Numbered from the stretch's first letter, positions 1 through 11,746 are shown. The stretch: 64,000 nt of DNA from Gnetum montanum (GCA_015680685.1 MNCI01004656.1:1688985-1752984); one strand, 5' to 3'. Notes: generated by a model not told the origin, from the letters alone. Program-made: numbers and translations.

Positions 1-1092
1 GCATCGACAAAGAATACAAAACACCATTACAAGTCCACCACCAACATTCCCTCTCTATTATTGATCTAATCATGTCAAATCATGTTAAATAGAAATTCTG
101 ATGATGGCATAAGGCTATGATAAAATGAAGGTGATAGGGTTGCAGTGAAATGGTTATGAGGGCTAACAATGCATTCCAAGTATTGACATCATGGCTATAG
201 TGTGGTACTAACATGTTTTGAAGTGTTGGTCACTTGGTAAATGCACTTGAATATCTAATCACATTGCTCTAGCATATCTTTGGTCATTAGGCTTTGAGGC
301 TTCATTTGTCATTTGGCCTCTTGGTAATTTGTTTCCTCCCTCTTTCTTGTGAGGTGAAGCCTTCATTCATTTTCATTGCCAAGGTTAATTTGATATGCTC
401 TTCCCATTGAATGAGTTACGTTACACTCAATGAACTTGTTTTCCCCATCAAATTAGTTTTTTTTATGGACTTAATTATTTTTCCACTAAATGAGTTATGT
501 CACATTCAAGTGGACTTGAGGATGGAGCCTAACAAAGAAATATCATTTGGCTATACTGCATGAGTGGCAAACATAGTTCAACATTTTTTTCCAACATATG
601 AATATCATAATCAGGCTATAGGGTTGGGCTCAAGAAGTGATTCTTTATGGAGGGAAATGGTACAAGCACTCTTGGCAAAGTAGGATAACCTCACCAGATC
701 TTGCACATCAAGGTCATGTGGTGACTTGCTACCATAATAAGTTATACCCTTACGATTGCTTCAGGCTTCATCGTACAAGCACAACTCTAAGAGGACATGA
801 AAAAAAAGCAAACAAAACATGTTATAACATTCCAATGCTTGAAAAACACATAGAATGATAAAACCAAACTATCTAGGTCCCCAATGTTACCAATTAAATA
901 CCATGATGGGCCAAGGTACTAGTTTAAGGCCTTGGTAGGCCATGGTGCTAGTTTAAGGTCATAGTAGACCATGGCACTATTTTAAGGCCTTCACAAGTCA
1001 TATTGTCAATTTAAGTCCTCAACAAGTGATAATAAAGTAGGGTTGCTTATTGATGATCATAAATGTCATGGTTGTCGATGGCTACATGTAGG
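1..1092 (-). other. 3' non-coding region of A1, downstream of integrase
   Basis: This is the sequence between the integrase stop and the 3' LTR, which lies outside the window. It matches 10681-11746 of A2. Positions about 885-1020 hold three or four diverged copies of a roughly 30-bp motif built on TTAAGGCCTTGGTAGGCCAT. Related motif copies recur in the element's 5' leader (4770-4860 and 5085-5115). The counterpart in A2 carries a short minus-strand open frame (10820-11047), but in A1 that frame is broken, so I see no gene here. Confidence 0.6.
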
Positions 1093-2246
1093 TCACATGT
1101 AATATGGCTTTAGATAGGAACGGTTGAATAGATTGGCCAATTCATTTCCATCCATGTTTGAAATCTTGAATGCTCCATTGCCATAGGCTCTATTAACAAG
1201 AAAGGATCCTTCCCAGTTAGCTAAGAATTTGTTTGCATGCTTATAAATGGCTTTGAGGACCAAGTCACCTTATTTGATCTTATGCTTGATCAAGTTATGG
1301 TGATGTTGTTGTTTCTACCTCTCTTGATATTACTTGATGTGAGCAAGCACTTTCATATGTTACTTCTCCAATGAGTCTAGGTCTAGTGTCTACAACTACT
1401 TTCTTTGCTTTTCATTGATGAAGTTGGTCAAGGCAACTTAGAGTAATGATACATGCAATTCAAGAGATAAAATATCTTCAAAACCATAAACCAAGCTATA
1501 AGGTGATACACTAGTTACAATATGGTAGGTTGTACGATAAGCCCAAAGCTCATGGATAAGCCGCTCATGCAATTTATGCTTGTTGTTGTTGAGAATCTTC
1601 CTGAGCAAGTTGATGATGGCCTTGTTGCTTCCTTTTGCTTGTCCATTGGATTGAGGGTAACAAGATGATAATAAAGAGGTCTTAATGCCTAGGTCATGAC
1701 AAAAATCCTTTATTTCATAGATAGTAAATTGTGGTCCACTATCAGTAACTATGGTCATGGGTACACCAAAATGAGCTACAATGTTATCCAAAATGAATTC
1801 ATAGACTGGTTTAGACATAGTCCTTCTTAAGAGAATAGCTTCAACCTACTTAGTAAAGTATTTGGTTGTAGTGATGATGAAGTTATGCCTTGCTGAAGAC
1901 TTAGGCATTATACATCCAATGATATCCAACCTCCATCATTGAAACATGCATGTTATCTAAGTGGTGTGTAATTTAGTTGGTGGTACATGTATCAGGTTAC
2001 TATGCTATTGGCATGTGTCATAGGTCTTAACCTTTTGCAAGCAATTATTCTACATATAAGTCCAATAATAACATAACCATCTAATTTTAGTGGTCATGCA
2101 TCTATTCCCTTTATGTCCCCCATAAATACCCTTGCAAACCTACTCTAGGATTATTCTAGCTTCGATTTTACCAATCACTTTAAAAATAAACCATAATAGG
2201 ACCATTAAAATAATGTGTTATCACCTAAAATGATACACTACATTAA
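1093..2246 (-). pseudogene. Integrase domain of A1 pol (broken)
   Basis: Integrase inserts the element cDNA into the genome. The open part (1438-1818) contains the second catalytic Asp in TDSGPQF, then YPQSNGQA and LWAYRT, which are typical of plant gypsy integrase cores. The usual catalytic Glu after NGQA is Lys here (NGQAKGSNK), consistent with a G-to-A change. The N-terminal HHCC zinc finger is barely recognisable near 2000-2150 (CKRLRPMTHANSI). The C-terminal domain (1093-1300) has GDLVLKAIYKHANKF, then NWEGSF, and ends YLKPYYM followed by a TGA that I take as the natural pol stop. Stops inside the frame, for example TAG for Trp in the segment before MSKPVY, make it a pseudogene. Confidence 0.85.
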
Positions 2247-2939
2247 TCATTTGTGTACAATGTCTTTTTTAGTATTAGGTAGACCTTGTGAGGATTCATC
2301 ATTCATGAGATAAACTTTGATATCATCATACCACTCCTTGGCAAGAGTAGTATGAACTATGGCCATGAAGGTATCCTTAGCATTTTTTGTGATGGGAATA
2401 GCATAGTCCATGGTTAAGGTGGACAACCTACTAAACACATCTAGTGTTACATTGAGGGCTAATGTTGCAATTGTATTAGCTATAATGTTCTTGTTTTGAG
2501 GTATGTGTTGGATATCAATGTCTATAAAATGTTATAACAATTGCTTCCCTAGGCCATAGTAAGGTTGTAAATATTTGGCTTTACATGCATAAACCTCAAT
2601 TTCTTAGTTAACCACAAGTTGGGAATCACCTTTGGTTATTAATTTCTTGATTCCTAGGTCACGAGCTACCATCATCTCTCTTATCAAACCCATGTACTTC
2701 ACTATATTGTTGGTACATGGAAACTCAAAATGATAGGTGATCATATTTCACCAAATGGGAATGTTACAGTAGCAATGACATTGGACCCATGTGTAATTGA
2801 AGCTCCATAAAATTACATGACCATCTCATAACCCTTGAGTACTTGGCTAACAATGTTGATATGTTCAATAGGGAACTTAGGATTTATGATTACTTGGTCA
2901 TCAACTAGTGATATTGTGAGTTGCATGGCTATAACTTAA
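2247..2939 (-). pseudogene. Archaeal-type (second) RNase H domain of A1 pol
   Basis: Matches the much better preserved A2 domain at 12870-13544. Tat-lineage elements carry this second RNase H between the RT-linked RNase H and the integrase. The expected first catalytic Asp of the FDGAS motif reads Tyr (FYGAS), preceded by an in-frame stop. A2 has the same Tyr. The C-terminal connector (2247-2438) retains AKEWYDDIKVYLM. Several stops and frame breaks lie between 2440 and 2770. Identification rests on the alignment with A2 plus the lineage's known domain order. Confidence 0.75.
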
Positions 2940-4560
2940 CCTTTAGTTGAGGATTGAGAGATGTAGTGAAGGTCAAACTTCATAGTTATGGCTTTCCATT
3001 GAGTTATATGATTACTTTCATAGATGTTGGTCATTATGGTTTTAAGTACATTGGCTTTGTAAATGATGTGGACATAGCTTTTGAAGAGGTAGTGCCTCCA
3101 CTTATTCAATGAGAAGACTAGTGCTAGATAATACTTCTATACTTTAGTGTACCAAGTCTCATGGGCAACTAATGCATGGCTAAGGTAGTATATATGCATC
3201 TTCTCTCTATCATCATGATTTTGATAGAGTAGAAAGGCAATGGACATGTTAGATATAGTAAGGTAGATGTAAAATGGTTTATCCTCTTATGGAGGATAGA
3301 CTAACAACAGTTGCACCAACTCTTGCTTAAGGTTTTTAAAGGACTCCTGGCATTGAACCATCCAGTCATAGTGAACACCTTTCTTAATCAAGTGTTTCAT
3401 AGGTTGTAACTTATCCATAAGCTTAGCAATAAACCTATGAATAAATTGCAATTTGCCTTGTAATCCTTGAAGCTCCTTAAGGTTTGTAGGCATTGCTAAT
3501 TTGGATATTGACTTAACCTTATCAAGATTGACATGTATCCTTTCTTCAGACACTACAAAGCCAAGTCTCTTACCAGTCTAAATACCAAAAATATACTTCT
3601 TAGGGTTAAGTTGGAGCTCATAATTAAGGCATCACTTAAGCACAAGATCTAGGTCATTAGCATAGTCATTGGCCAGTTTGGACTTAACAACTATATCGAC
3701 CATGTAATCGTTGGGAAAACCTAGCATGTAATCAATAAAGATATATGTCATGGCTCTCTATTAAGTTGCTCCTACATTATTATTGCCAAAGGGCATCATA
3801 ATATAATAAATGGTACCCCAAGGAGTCATGAAGGTCATGCTAAGTTGGTTTTTTGGGTTGATCCTAATTCACTTGTATGCTGAGAATCCATCCATAAAGG
3901 ATAATAAGGCATGTCCAATTGTAGTATCAATAAGTTTATCAATACTAGGTCAAGGAAATTCATCCTTGATAGTCACTTTATTTAGGTATTAGAAATTGAT
4001 GCAAATATAGATGCTCCCATTCTTCTTGGGGACTAGCATTATGTTGGACACCAATTTTGCATAGTCAACAGCTCAAATGAAGCCTGCTTGGTAGAGTTTT
4101 GAAATCTCATCACAAACTACTAAGGTCAAATTAGGTTTAATCTTGTGCACTTTGTGCTTAACTGGTCTAATGCCAGGGTCGAGAATGATGTTGTGTTATA
4201 CTAGGTGTGGATCTAGGCCAGGCATATCTTCATATAACTAGGCAAAGACCGTAATGTTTTCATGTAAGACTTTGGTAATGTCTTAATCCTATCGATGTTC
4301 TAGTGAGGAACTTAGTTTTCACCACTATGTGTTGTGATAGGAACTTAAACTAGAGAGTCTTTAGTTATGTTACTAGCTGTAAGGTTAAGGGTCTTAACTA
4401 GGTTTTTAGGCCATTCTAAGGGTTTTCCAATAGAGGCTATGTGGTCAACAAGACTGTTAAGCACAAGATCTAAGTAATGAAAGTATATACACCATTAAAC
4501 ATCACCATGGGGTCCATGTAGGAAAAAATGCAAATTAATCTTCTTCCAGGTACTCATATT
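2940..4560 (-). pseudogene. Reverse transcriptase and RNase H of A1 pol
   Basis: Read from about 4560 down to 2940, one frame with several stops gives the RT fingers (LVPKKNGS near 4030), the palm (SFMDGFSAYK near 3870, then FVTPWG-like and MPFG), the connection (GKRLGFVVSEERIHV, 3530-3570) and the thumb (LQGKLQFIHRFIAKLMD). RNase H follows (FYIYLTISNMSIAFLLYQNH, then YYLSHALVAHETWYTKV). The active-site box expected as YVDDIVV reads YMVDIVV, so the first Asp of the pair is missing. A TGA stop after DLVLK at about 3635 is also present in A2. RT copies element RNA to cDNA; this copy cannot. Confidence 0.88.
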
Positions 4561-5164
4561 TTAGTCTTTTAGGTCAACCAAAAGCATATTAAGTAGAACT
4601 TGGATATAAGTAAATAAAATTATGCAAATACATACTATTCTAATGCAAACAAGGTCATCCAAGGCTATATATAGATAAAACATAAGTAAATAAGATGTAA
4701 TAAGAATCAGACAAAGGTCAAACAAAGGGAAGTATGAGAAATAAGATCACAAATGATCAACAGGGGTCACAATTTTGCTAGTTTTAGGCCTTAGAAAACC
4801 ATGATGGTAGTTTAAGGTCATAGTGGTCCATGGTCACATGGTGTCAAATGGTGGTTAGGGAAGGTCAAACCCAACCATTTAATAGCAATCAAAGGCTAAA
4901 TAAGATCATATAGGCCTATAATAAGGATAAAAACAATGAAATAAAACTATTATGAATAGTAAATAAGGTCAAGAATGCAACAATACAAAATAAGTCATGA
5001 TGATGATAAAGCAAGGTTGACATAAGGTAAAGTAGGACACACATGATAAATCTTGGTTAAACCATGATTACAAAGGGTTAGATGTTTCTAGTTTTAGGCC
5101 TTAGTAGGCCATAATTTGAGGCTACAAGGATCCTGTGCTAGGTTGGGCATCAATTAGGGCTATC
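4561..5164 (-). other. 5' leader of A1, no gag or protease
   Basis: AT-rich sequence upstream of RT that aligns with 27690-28320 of A2, so it belongs to the family and is not random filler. It contains copies of the GGCCTTAGTAGGCCAT motif also found beyond integrase. I searched it for protease (D-S/T-G) and zinc-knuckle patterns on the minus strand and saw none. I could not place a convincing primer-binding site or LTR edge here. Confidence 0.5.
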
Positions 5165-5980
5165 TCTAGGTTGTTTGAACTAAATAATCAATGGTTGTAA
5201 GGATTCCACATTGGATCCCCTTATTTCCATGTTGGCCAACACGGAAGGGGTGATCCACAACATGGATGTAACATGCAAATAGTTTTTCAAGTTTGTTTTG
5301 ATTAGTTTTTAATGGCTTTCATGTTAGTTTAGTTGACTAAGGAAGGGAATGAGGTAGTTTTGACATTATTTTCAACCCCTGTAGCCTTCCTTTTAAGCTT
5401 GAAAATTTCCTCCATGTTGCATTGGGTAGGATGGTCCCAATGTGGAAACCAAGGAAAATGGATTTTATGTGATTTAGAGGATCAAAATTGAGGTTCTAGA
5501 GTCTTCCCAAGGTCTCCATGTTATGTATTACTCCCCTTCTACATTGGGATTACATGAGATCCATCCCCTTGCATCTCTCCACATTGGTTTTAATAACTCT
5601 ACACTTGGAGTAGGTAATCAACACCTCTCCACATTTGGGGTAGGTGAGATTTACCCTCTTGATGATGTTTCTAGCATAGAAATGCATGTACCCCCTCTCC
5701 CCCCTCCGCCCACTCCATAAAACCCATCAAAATGTCATTTTTGGCATCCCAAAAGGCATTTTGACCCCGTCCCTAAGTACAAATATAGATACTAGATGAC
5801 TCTTTTCAATTGGGAAGTGAGGCTTTGACCACTTATGAGGTATTTTTCAGTTCCAAAAGTATGGAACATGTAAGATTACCCCTCATGGATTACAACCTTC
5901 ACATTTACAATGACATTTTACCTTGGGTTTCATCGGATGAGGTCACAAAGGTTACAACATGCAACTTTGGTGGTGTTTCA
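5165..5980 (-). repeat. Probable 5' LTR portion of A1 with about 190-bp repeat units
   Basis: Contains at least two diverged units of the repeat that forms the large array in A2, with cores CCATGTTGGCCAACACGGA at about 5218 and CCATGTTGCATTGGG at about 5415. Next comes a 460-bp segment (5523-5980) that is duplicated at 10185-10639, on the 3' side of A2. A sequence present at the 5' side of one copy and the 3' side of another is what an LTR predicts. Both copies end at a TG (minus strand, TGAAACA..CACC), and a purine-rich run precedes that point in A2. The alternative is that 5810-5980 is the start of the neighbouring plus-strand gag, since a short frame is open in both copies. Confidence 0.5.
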
Positions 5981-7619
5981 ATTTATGGTTGGACCTAGTG
6001 AAACTATTAGGGATCTACCTAGGAAAATAACAAAACAAAACTTCCTAGCCAACAATTTTCCAAGTCATATTCCTACAAGAGCTAGATCTAAGTTTTCACA
6101 TTCTTTAAATGTGCCAAATCTTGTTATCCAAGCTTTTGGTCAACAATCCCTTCAACTTTCAAAACTTTAACCCAATTCCAAAACCTGTTCAACATAATCT
6201 CCTTTCTTTCGATCCCTTTGTTAATGATTCTTGTCAACATGTTCAAAATTTCAAGACACTACTAGGCATCCATAACATAGTTCAATATGATGTGGCCTCT
6301 AGATCTTTTGTCACTACCATCCAATGTATGATAACTCAATGGTCTGTAACCCTTTCCAATTCATCAATCTTGACTTATAATGACTTCAAATCACATTTTC
6401 TTTCTCAATTTGACAAGTTCACGAGTTGTGCTAAAGCTTCTAGTAACTTTACTAGCCTTTAAAACATAGTGGAGAAACTATTACAAATTTCAATTTAAGG
6501 TTTCTCCAAGAATTATCGTTTGTTCCTAGTGAGATGCGATCATAATCGATAGGAATCTTAAACTTTTTCCTCTCAATCATTGATTCTTTCTTTTCATACG
6601 TAATCAAATCTAATCCTTATATCATTTAGTTTCATGGAGCCATGTCCAAAGTAGTCAAACTTGAACAAATCACTCTCATAAACTCATTGTAATCCCAATT
6701 TGGAACACTTTGCTTAGATTCCCAAACCCCAATAGTCCCTGATTATTTTCAAAATAATCCTCCAATCCTCAATATCTCTACCAAATATTCACAGTCCAAA
6801 CACTTTATCTTCTTTATTTCCTTAAAACATTGGACTAAATGATGATCAATCAAAGGCCTTAATTTAATCTATTATCTATCCTTTTTCCATACCCTCTATC
6901 CCTAACCCTGAGACTAGATAAACCTTTAACTTACCTAAATTTTAGGATCAACCCATAATGAACCAAGCCTCAAATACCTTATAAAAACTTTATAATGAAG
7001 TTATTAAACTAAAATGCAACAATTTTAAGACAATAAATCAACATAAATAGACTAATGGAAACCTAGGAGAAGAATCCCTTAGCGAATATTGTAGGTTACA
7101 TAACACCATACAACATTCTTAAAAGTATTGCTATCAATTACAATCCTTATATGGGGATATCACACAAGACATAAAAAATAACCAAAAGGGAAAAGGTCTA
7201 GTAATGGTTTTAGAAATGGCTAGTGAAATTGAAAATGGGCTAGTAGCATCCTTTAAGCAAGTCATGATCAATGAACCTACCCCCACAAAGACACAATTTA
7301 GGAAGATGAGTAACATCATGAACAACTTCAATAATCCAAAAGGGAGCACATACATCCCTCCTAGTAACCGAAACCATAATAATACATCTCAATAACAAAC
7401 ACAACATGGAACATCATTACAAATCCATAATCATTTCAACTAGAACCAACTTGAGCCTAGGAGTGAAATGAAAAAGTATGATCTTATAGAAGGTTTGAAA
7501 AGGATTAAGGCTAACATATCCATGTATGAAATTTTGCAAGTTAAGGAAGTAAAAGAAGCTATACATGAATTGATTAATGAATATAGAGATAAAGGCAAGA
7601 CCCCTACAAATGAAAATTA
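5981..7619 (+). pseudogene. Retrotransposon Gag (capsid-type) remnant, element D
   Basis: Plus-strand reading frame in several pieces joined by frameshifts and stops. The piece at 5985-6170 reads DLPRKITKQNFLANNFPSH. The piece at 6109-6470 has FDPFVNDSCQHVQNF, YNDFKSHFLSQFDKF, and after one stop GETITNFNLRFLQEL, the pattern of a plant gypsy gag domain. Later pieces (7204-7395 and 7420-7617) are hydrophilic, Asn- and Lys-rich linker ending MYEILQVKEVKEAIHELINE. The stretch between about 6560 and 7130 is too decayed to read. The start is unclear: an open frame begins upstream at 5810 inside the segment I assign to the A1 LTR. Gag packages element RNA; here it is non-functional. Confidence 0.7.
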
Positions 7620-7679
7620 AGTTCATTTTATTGATGGTTTTGGAATCCTTAACACACCCATCCTTTACTGATAGGCTAA

Positions 7680-8396
7680 GAAGGACCGACCTCCTTTCCT
7701 AACTACTTTAGTTATACTAGAAAAAATGTTCATAATTGTCTAATGGATTCAAGAGCTACTATAAATATAATTCCTCTTCATGTATGTAAAACTTTAGGAG
7801 CACAAATGATTCCCAAAACCTGAAGTATTATCCAAATTGACAGATCTAATGTCCATGTAGTAGGATCACTTAAAGATATTGAAATTCACCTAAAGAAATA
7901 CCCTAAATTTTCATGTTACACAAACATCTTAGTAGTCAATATGAAACCTACTTATGGCATGTTTCATTCCTGTACCTTCAATTTCCAATTTGGAGGTTTC
8001 TTTAGATCTAATTTCTCAAAACATTTTCTTCCAATCAAAGGAGGATATAAAGATGTTATAGTTCTAGGAGAATCTTTTCATCATCAAGTCATCTCAATTC
8101 TAGATGAATCTCATCTTACATCAACAAATCAAAGAGAAGACTTTGTGGGAATCATTGATCTTAACTTTGGTGAATACAAACTAGATGAAAATCTGGATCC
8201 AATGAATGACTCCTTACTTAACATAAACCTTTATATTCATACTCATCCCACATCCTATTACCCAACTTATAAGAAACTTTATAAAGTTCATATTAACACA
8301 CTACCTTTCCACCAACATGATGAAAAGACTTTCCTACTTGGTGATCCCCGACCAATTGGTAAGGATAAAGATATTAGTAAAATCCTCACTATCTAA
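7680..8396 (+). pseudogene. Retropepsin-like aspartic protease remnant, element D
   Basis: After a frameshift near 7722 the frame reads NVHNCLMDSRATINIIPLHV (7725-7785), the classic plant gypsy protease entry with its active-site D-S-G changed to D-S-R. It continues CKTLGAQMIP, a TGA, then IDRSNVHVVGSLKDIEIHL and NMKPTYGMFHS, equivalent to the second half of the protease up to its conserved Trp-Gly/Arg turn. The open frame 7941-8396 covers the protease tail and an acidic linker. Retropepsin would cleave the Gag-Pol precursor. No RT follows on this strand, so D is either a gag-PR-only (non-autonomous) element or was truncated. Confidence 0.75.
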
Positions 8397-9180
8397 TCCT
8401 TAGATGATAATCCAATTTATGATGATGATAATGCTTACATGAATCAAAGGATTTGTTGTTTATATTTCAATAACTTGAACATGAACTATCCCATATCCCT
8501 TTTTACTTACCATATTAGTGTTGATGTTGCTACATGCAACTCACTACCTATTGATTTACTATTCAGATGCTTCTTGTTGTTGCTGATATTAGTCATTATT
8601 GGTTTGTGTTGTTGTTTTCAAGCTATTAATACCACTTGTTGTAGCTGCTATGTAGTACCGCCATCACTACTTGCAACCATTGATGAATCTGCTAAGTTGT
8701 CTATTTTCTCTAATTATTATTTTCTTTTAAATATTATGATTTTTCTAAATTATTTCATCTTCAATATTTATTTTTGAAAATAATTTAATATTTTCAAATT
8801 TAGTGATTTTATTTAAATTGCCAATCATACTTCTCTTCCATTGAAACTATTCTTAGGGTACTTGTGCCCATAAGCAAGGTGCCCTAGGCAATAGCCTTCA
8901 AGCATTATGTGTTAGTGTGCCTTCATGGCCAACTTTTTGCATCAACACCCTCTCTATTACTAGAAGGAGGGAAACCATTATGGTTTCCCTCAACCAACTT
9001 TCATTTCTCTATTATATTATCCTTAGTTTCAATTTTCTTCCTTTTCTTCCTACTTTAATCAAAAAATTGAAAAAAATAAGTTTAAAAAAATAAATAAAAT
9101 TATCTTTTTTTTGTCTACTTAGTTTATGTAGGGACTAAAAATCTTCACTACTAGAAATCTAAGGATTGTTAGCTATGAAT
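8397..9180 (+). other. Tail of element D with a perfect hairpin
   Basis: No coding similarity recognised. The open frame 8439-8777 (Leu-, Ile- and Cys-rich) looks like chance translation of T-rich DNA. At 8970-8989 there is a perfect inverted repeat, GGGAAACCATTATGGTTTCC, preceded by the purine run GAAGGAGGGAAA, which could be a polypurine tract. That would put a 3' LTR to its right, but no matching 5' LTR could be found. Confidence 0.3.
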
Positions 9181-10184
9181 AGTCTCAACCTTGAATCGCC
9201 ATGTCCTTTGAAGAAAAATGGAATTTAGAGTACCCTGGATAGTCTGGTAAATCATGTAAGGACTTAGGGAAATGTAAAATGGGGTTATGAAAGATGTAAA
9301 AATTTCAAATTTGAAAACTCAAATGAATACAAATTGCACACTAAAGGAAACTATAAAATTTATTAAATAAATAAAGAACGAATTTCAAGATGTGTACAAA
9401 AGTACCTATAGGAGAGCAAAAAGGGATTGACTTGGGTGGTGGTTCCAAGTCTATTGAGGTTGATAAAAGCCACTTCATAAGTTGGATGCTTATCCACTCT
9501 TGATGTTATCAAACCTCCTCTTTCACTACTCAAAATCGACAATGATGGTCACTAGTAGGGTTAAGAAATATGAAGGATTAAGATTACCAAAATTCTTCAC
9601 ATTTGGGATTTTGGGATCCTAGGGTGTAGCATTGACTCCCAAGGCTCACAAATCCCAAGGGGGGTAACAGTGGTAGCAGGGCTATAATGGTTTTATGCTG
9701 GAAGGCTTCAAAAAGCTATGTTTGTTCTAGGTAGAAAGAGTTCTTAAATGTTAAAAATGCTATATCCTCAAAAATGCCAAAGTCTAGAACCTTGAAATGG
9801 TGTGTGGGTTTGATTTTTATAGGTTTTTAACCATGAAATAGACTAAAAGTTTTTTACAAACAACTAGCATATTGGGTTGAAAATTGGCTATAAATTATTG
9901 CAAATTTCTAGCATGTTGTTGGTGATAGGTATCCAAAATCTAGGGAGGTTACCATATATGAAAAGTGTCATACACCTATGGGCATTCCATTCACCAAAAT
10001 AGTAATGGAGATGCACCTTGCACACTAGCTTTGCTCCTTCCACACTGGTTCTTCAACCTTCCATGATGTCATTGTAGGATTCTTACTAGAGTTGATGTGA
10101 CATTAAAATCTTGGTCATGTTGCTTCTATGCTATGGAGGATGTGTTAATGTTGGAGGGTGAAAGATCAATGCTAGGAATGAAAG
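9181..10184. other. Unassigned stretch between D and the A2 LTR segment
   Basis: About 1 kb with no coding signal. It may include the rest of A2's 3' LTR: array-like units (for example CCTTCCACACTGGTTCTTC at about 10036 and TTCTATGCTATGGAGG at about 10125) appear toward its right end. No second copy of its left part is visible in the window, so I cannot place an LTR edge. Confidence 0.35.
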
Positions 10185-10639
10185 TCAAACCCTTCGATGC
10201 TAAGTATTAACCCCCTTCTATGCTAGGAGTTGGTGATATCAATTCCTCTACATCCCTCCACATTACTTTTGATGCCTCTATGCTAGGAGTAGGTGACCCA
10301 TACTCCTCCACATTAGGGTAGGTTAGATTTATCCCATTTTGGCATGTCCAACATAGAAAAGTATGTGCTTGCCATAAAAGCCATCAAAATACCATTTTTG
10401 ACATCCCAAAAGGCATTTTTAACCCCCATCTCCAAGCCCAAATATAGATACTAGATGACTCTTTTCACTTAGGGAATGAGGCTTCGACCACTTATGAGGC
10501 ATTTTTTAGCTCCAAAAGTATGAAACATATGAGATTGCCCCTCATGGATTACAACCTTCACATTTACAATGAATTTTTACCTCAATTTTCATGGGATGGA
10601 GTTAGAAAGATTACAAAATGCAAATTTGGTGATGTTTCA
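10185..10639 (-). repeat. Probable U3 start of A2 3' LTR (copy of 5523-5980)
   Basis: Aligns with 5523-5980 at roughly 80 percent by eye. Examples are the shared blocks around CCTCATGGATTACAACCTTC and ATATAGATACTAGATGACTC. On the minus strand it begins TGAAACATCACC directly after CCAAAAAAGAAGGACTAA, a plausible polypurine tract. If this is right, it is the start of the 3' LTR, read leftwards. Confidence 0.5.
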
Positions 10640-11746
10640 TTAGTCCTTCTTTTTTGGTAACTAGAGGATTAACCCAATAGGCACCAACAAAGAATAGAAA
10701 ACACCACTACAAGTTTACCACTAACATTCCCTCTCCAAGCTTGATCTAGTCATGTTGAATCATGGTACAGAGTTCTTGTGATCATGGGATAAAGCTATGA
10801 TGAAATAATGGTGATAATACTAAAGTGAATTGGTTATGATGGCTAAAAATGCATTCCAAGTGTTGACAACATGGCTATAGCATGGTACTAACATCTTTTG
10901 AGTGTAGGTCACTTGATAAATATGCTTGAAGACCCAATCACTTAACTCTAGGATTTTTTTGGCCAATGGGCTTTGAGGCTTCATTTTCCATATAGCCTCT
11001 TGGTAATTTGCTTCCCCCTTATTTTTTTTGTGGGGTGAAGCCTTCATTAGGTTTCGTTGCCAAGGCTTGTTTGATATGGTTTTCCCATTGAATGAGTTAC
11101 ATTACACTCAATGGATGTTCTTTTCCCATCAAACTATTTGTGTTTGATGGAATTAATTATTTTTCCACTAAATGAGCAATGTTACATTCAAGTGGAATTG
11201 AGGATAGAGCCTGATGAAGAAATAGGATTTGGCTATAGTGCATTAGTGGCAAACATAGGTTAACACCTATTTCCAAGGTATGGAAGGTCATAATTCGGCT
11301 ATGGAGTTAGGCTCAAGGAGTGATTCTATATGAAGGATAATGGTACAAGCACTCTCGGAAAAGTAGGATAAACTCACCAAATCTTGCACATCGAGGTCAG
11401 GTGGTGACCTATTGCTATAATAAGTTGCACCCTTGCGATTACTTCAGGCTTCATCCTGCAAACAAAACTCCAAGAGGACATGAAAACTAAGTAAATAGAA
11501 CATGTTATAACATTACAATGCATGAAAAAAACATAGAATAACAAAACCAAACTACCAAGGTTACCAATGTCATTAATTTAAGGTCATGGTAGGCCATTGC
11601 ATTAGTTTAATGCCCTAGTAGGCTGTGGTGCCAATTTAATATCATAGTGGATCATGGTGCTAGTATAAGGCCTTAGCAATTTGTAGTAAAGCAAGCTCAC
11701 TTGTTGATGGTCATTGATGTCATGGATACCATAGGTTACATGTAGG
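10640..11746 (-). other. 3' non-coding region of A2
   Basis: Counterpart of 1-1092 in A1. The minus-strand frame 10820-11047 is open for 75 codons (NYQEAIWKMKPQSPLAKK, then WVFKHIYQVTYTQ). The matching A1 stretch is recognisably related but interrupted. It could be a remnant of a small extra 3' ORF, as some Tat elements have, but nothing identifies a function. Positions 11560-11690 contain the same 30-bp GGCCTTGGTAGGCCAT-type motif cluster as A1. Confidence 0.5.

Larger units (their letters stand above)
1..5980 (-). mobile_element. Tat-lineage Ty3/gypsy retrotransposon copy A1 (3' end cut by window)
   Basis: Minus-strand element read right to left: probable 5' LTR (up to 5980), non-coding leader, then RT, RNase H, a second RNase H and integrase, ending near position 1 at the window edge. 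The order RT-RH-INT makes it Ty3/gypsy. The second, archaeal-type RNase H between RH and INT is the known hallmark of the plant Tat (Ogre/Grande-like) lineage. No gag or protease is visible upstream of RT, so this family copy carries pol only. It aligns along nearly its whole length with A2 (10185-14513 plus 27016-28690), with position 1 matching 10681. It is inactive: the frame is interrupted by many stops and several catalytic residues are changed. Confidence 0.8.

Noticed and set aside
5810-5998. Possible N-terminus of a gag protein
   Set aside because: Differences from its copy at 10440-10639 show no third-position bias, and the segment fits an LTR position; kept only as an alternative.
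6898-6912. CCCTAACCC telomere-like run
   Set aside because: Only one and a half units (TATCCCTAACCCTGA); no array.
8439-8777. 112-codon frame with hydrophobic stretches resembling a membrane protein
   Set aside because: T-rich DNA gives Leu/Ile/Phe runs by chance; no upstream gene context and no second copy.
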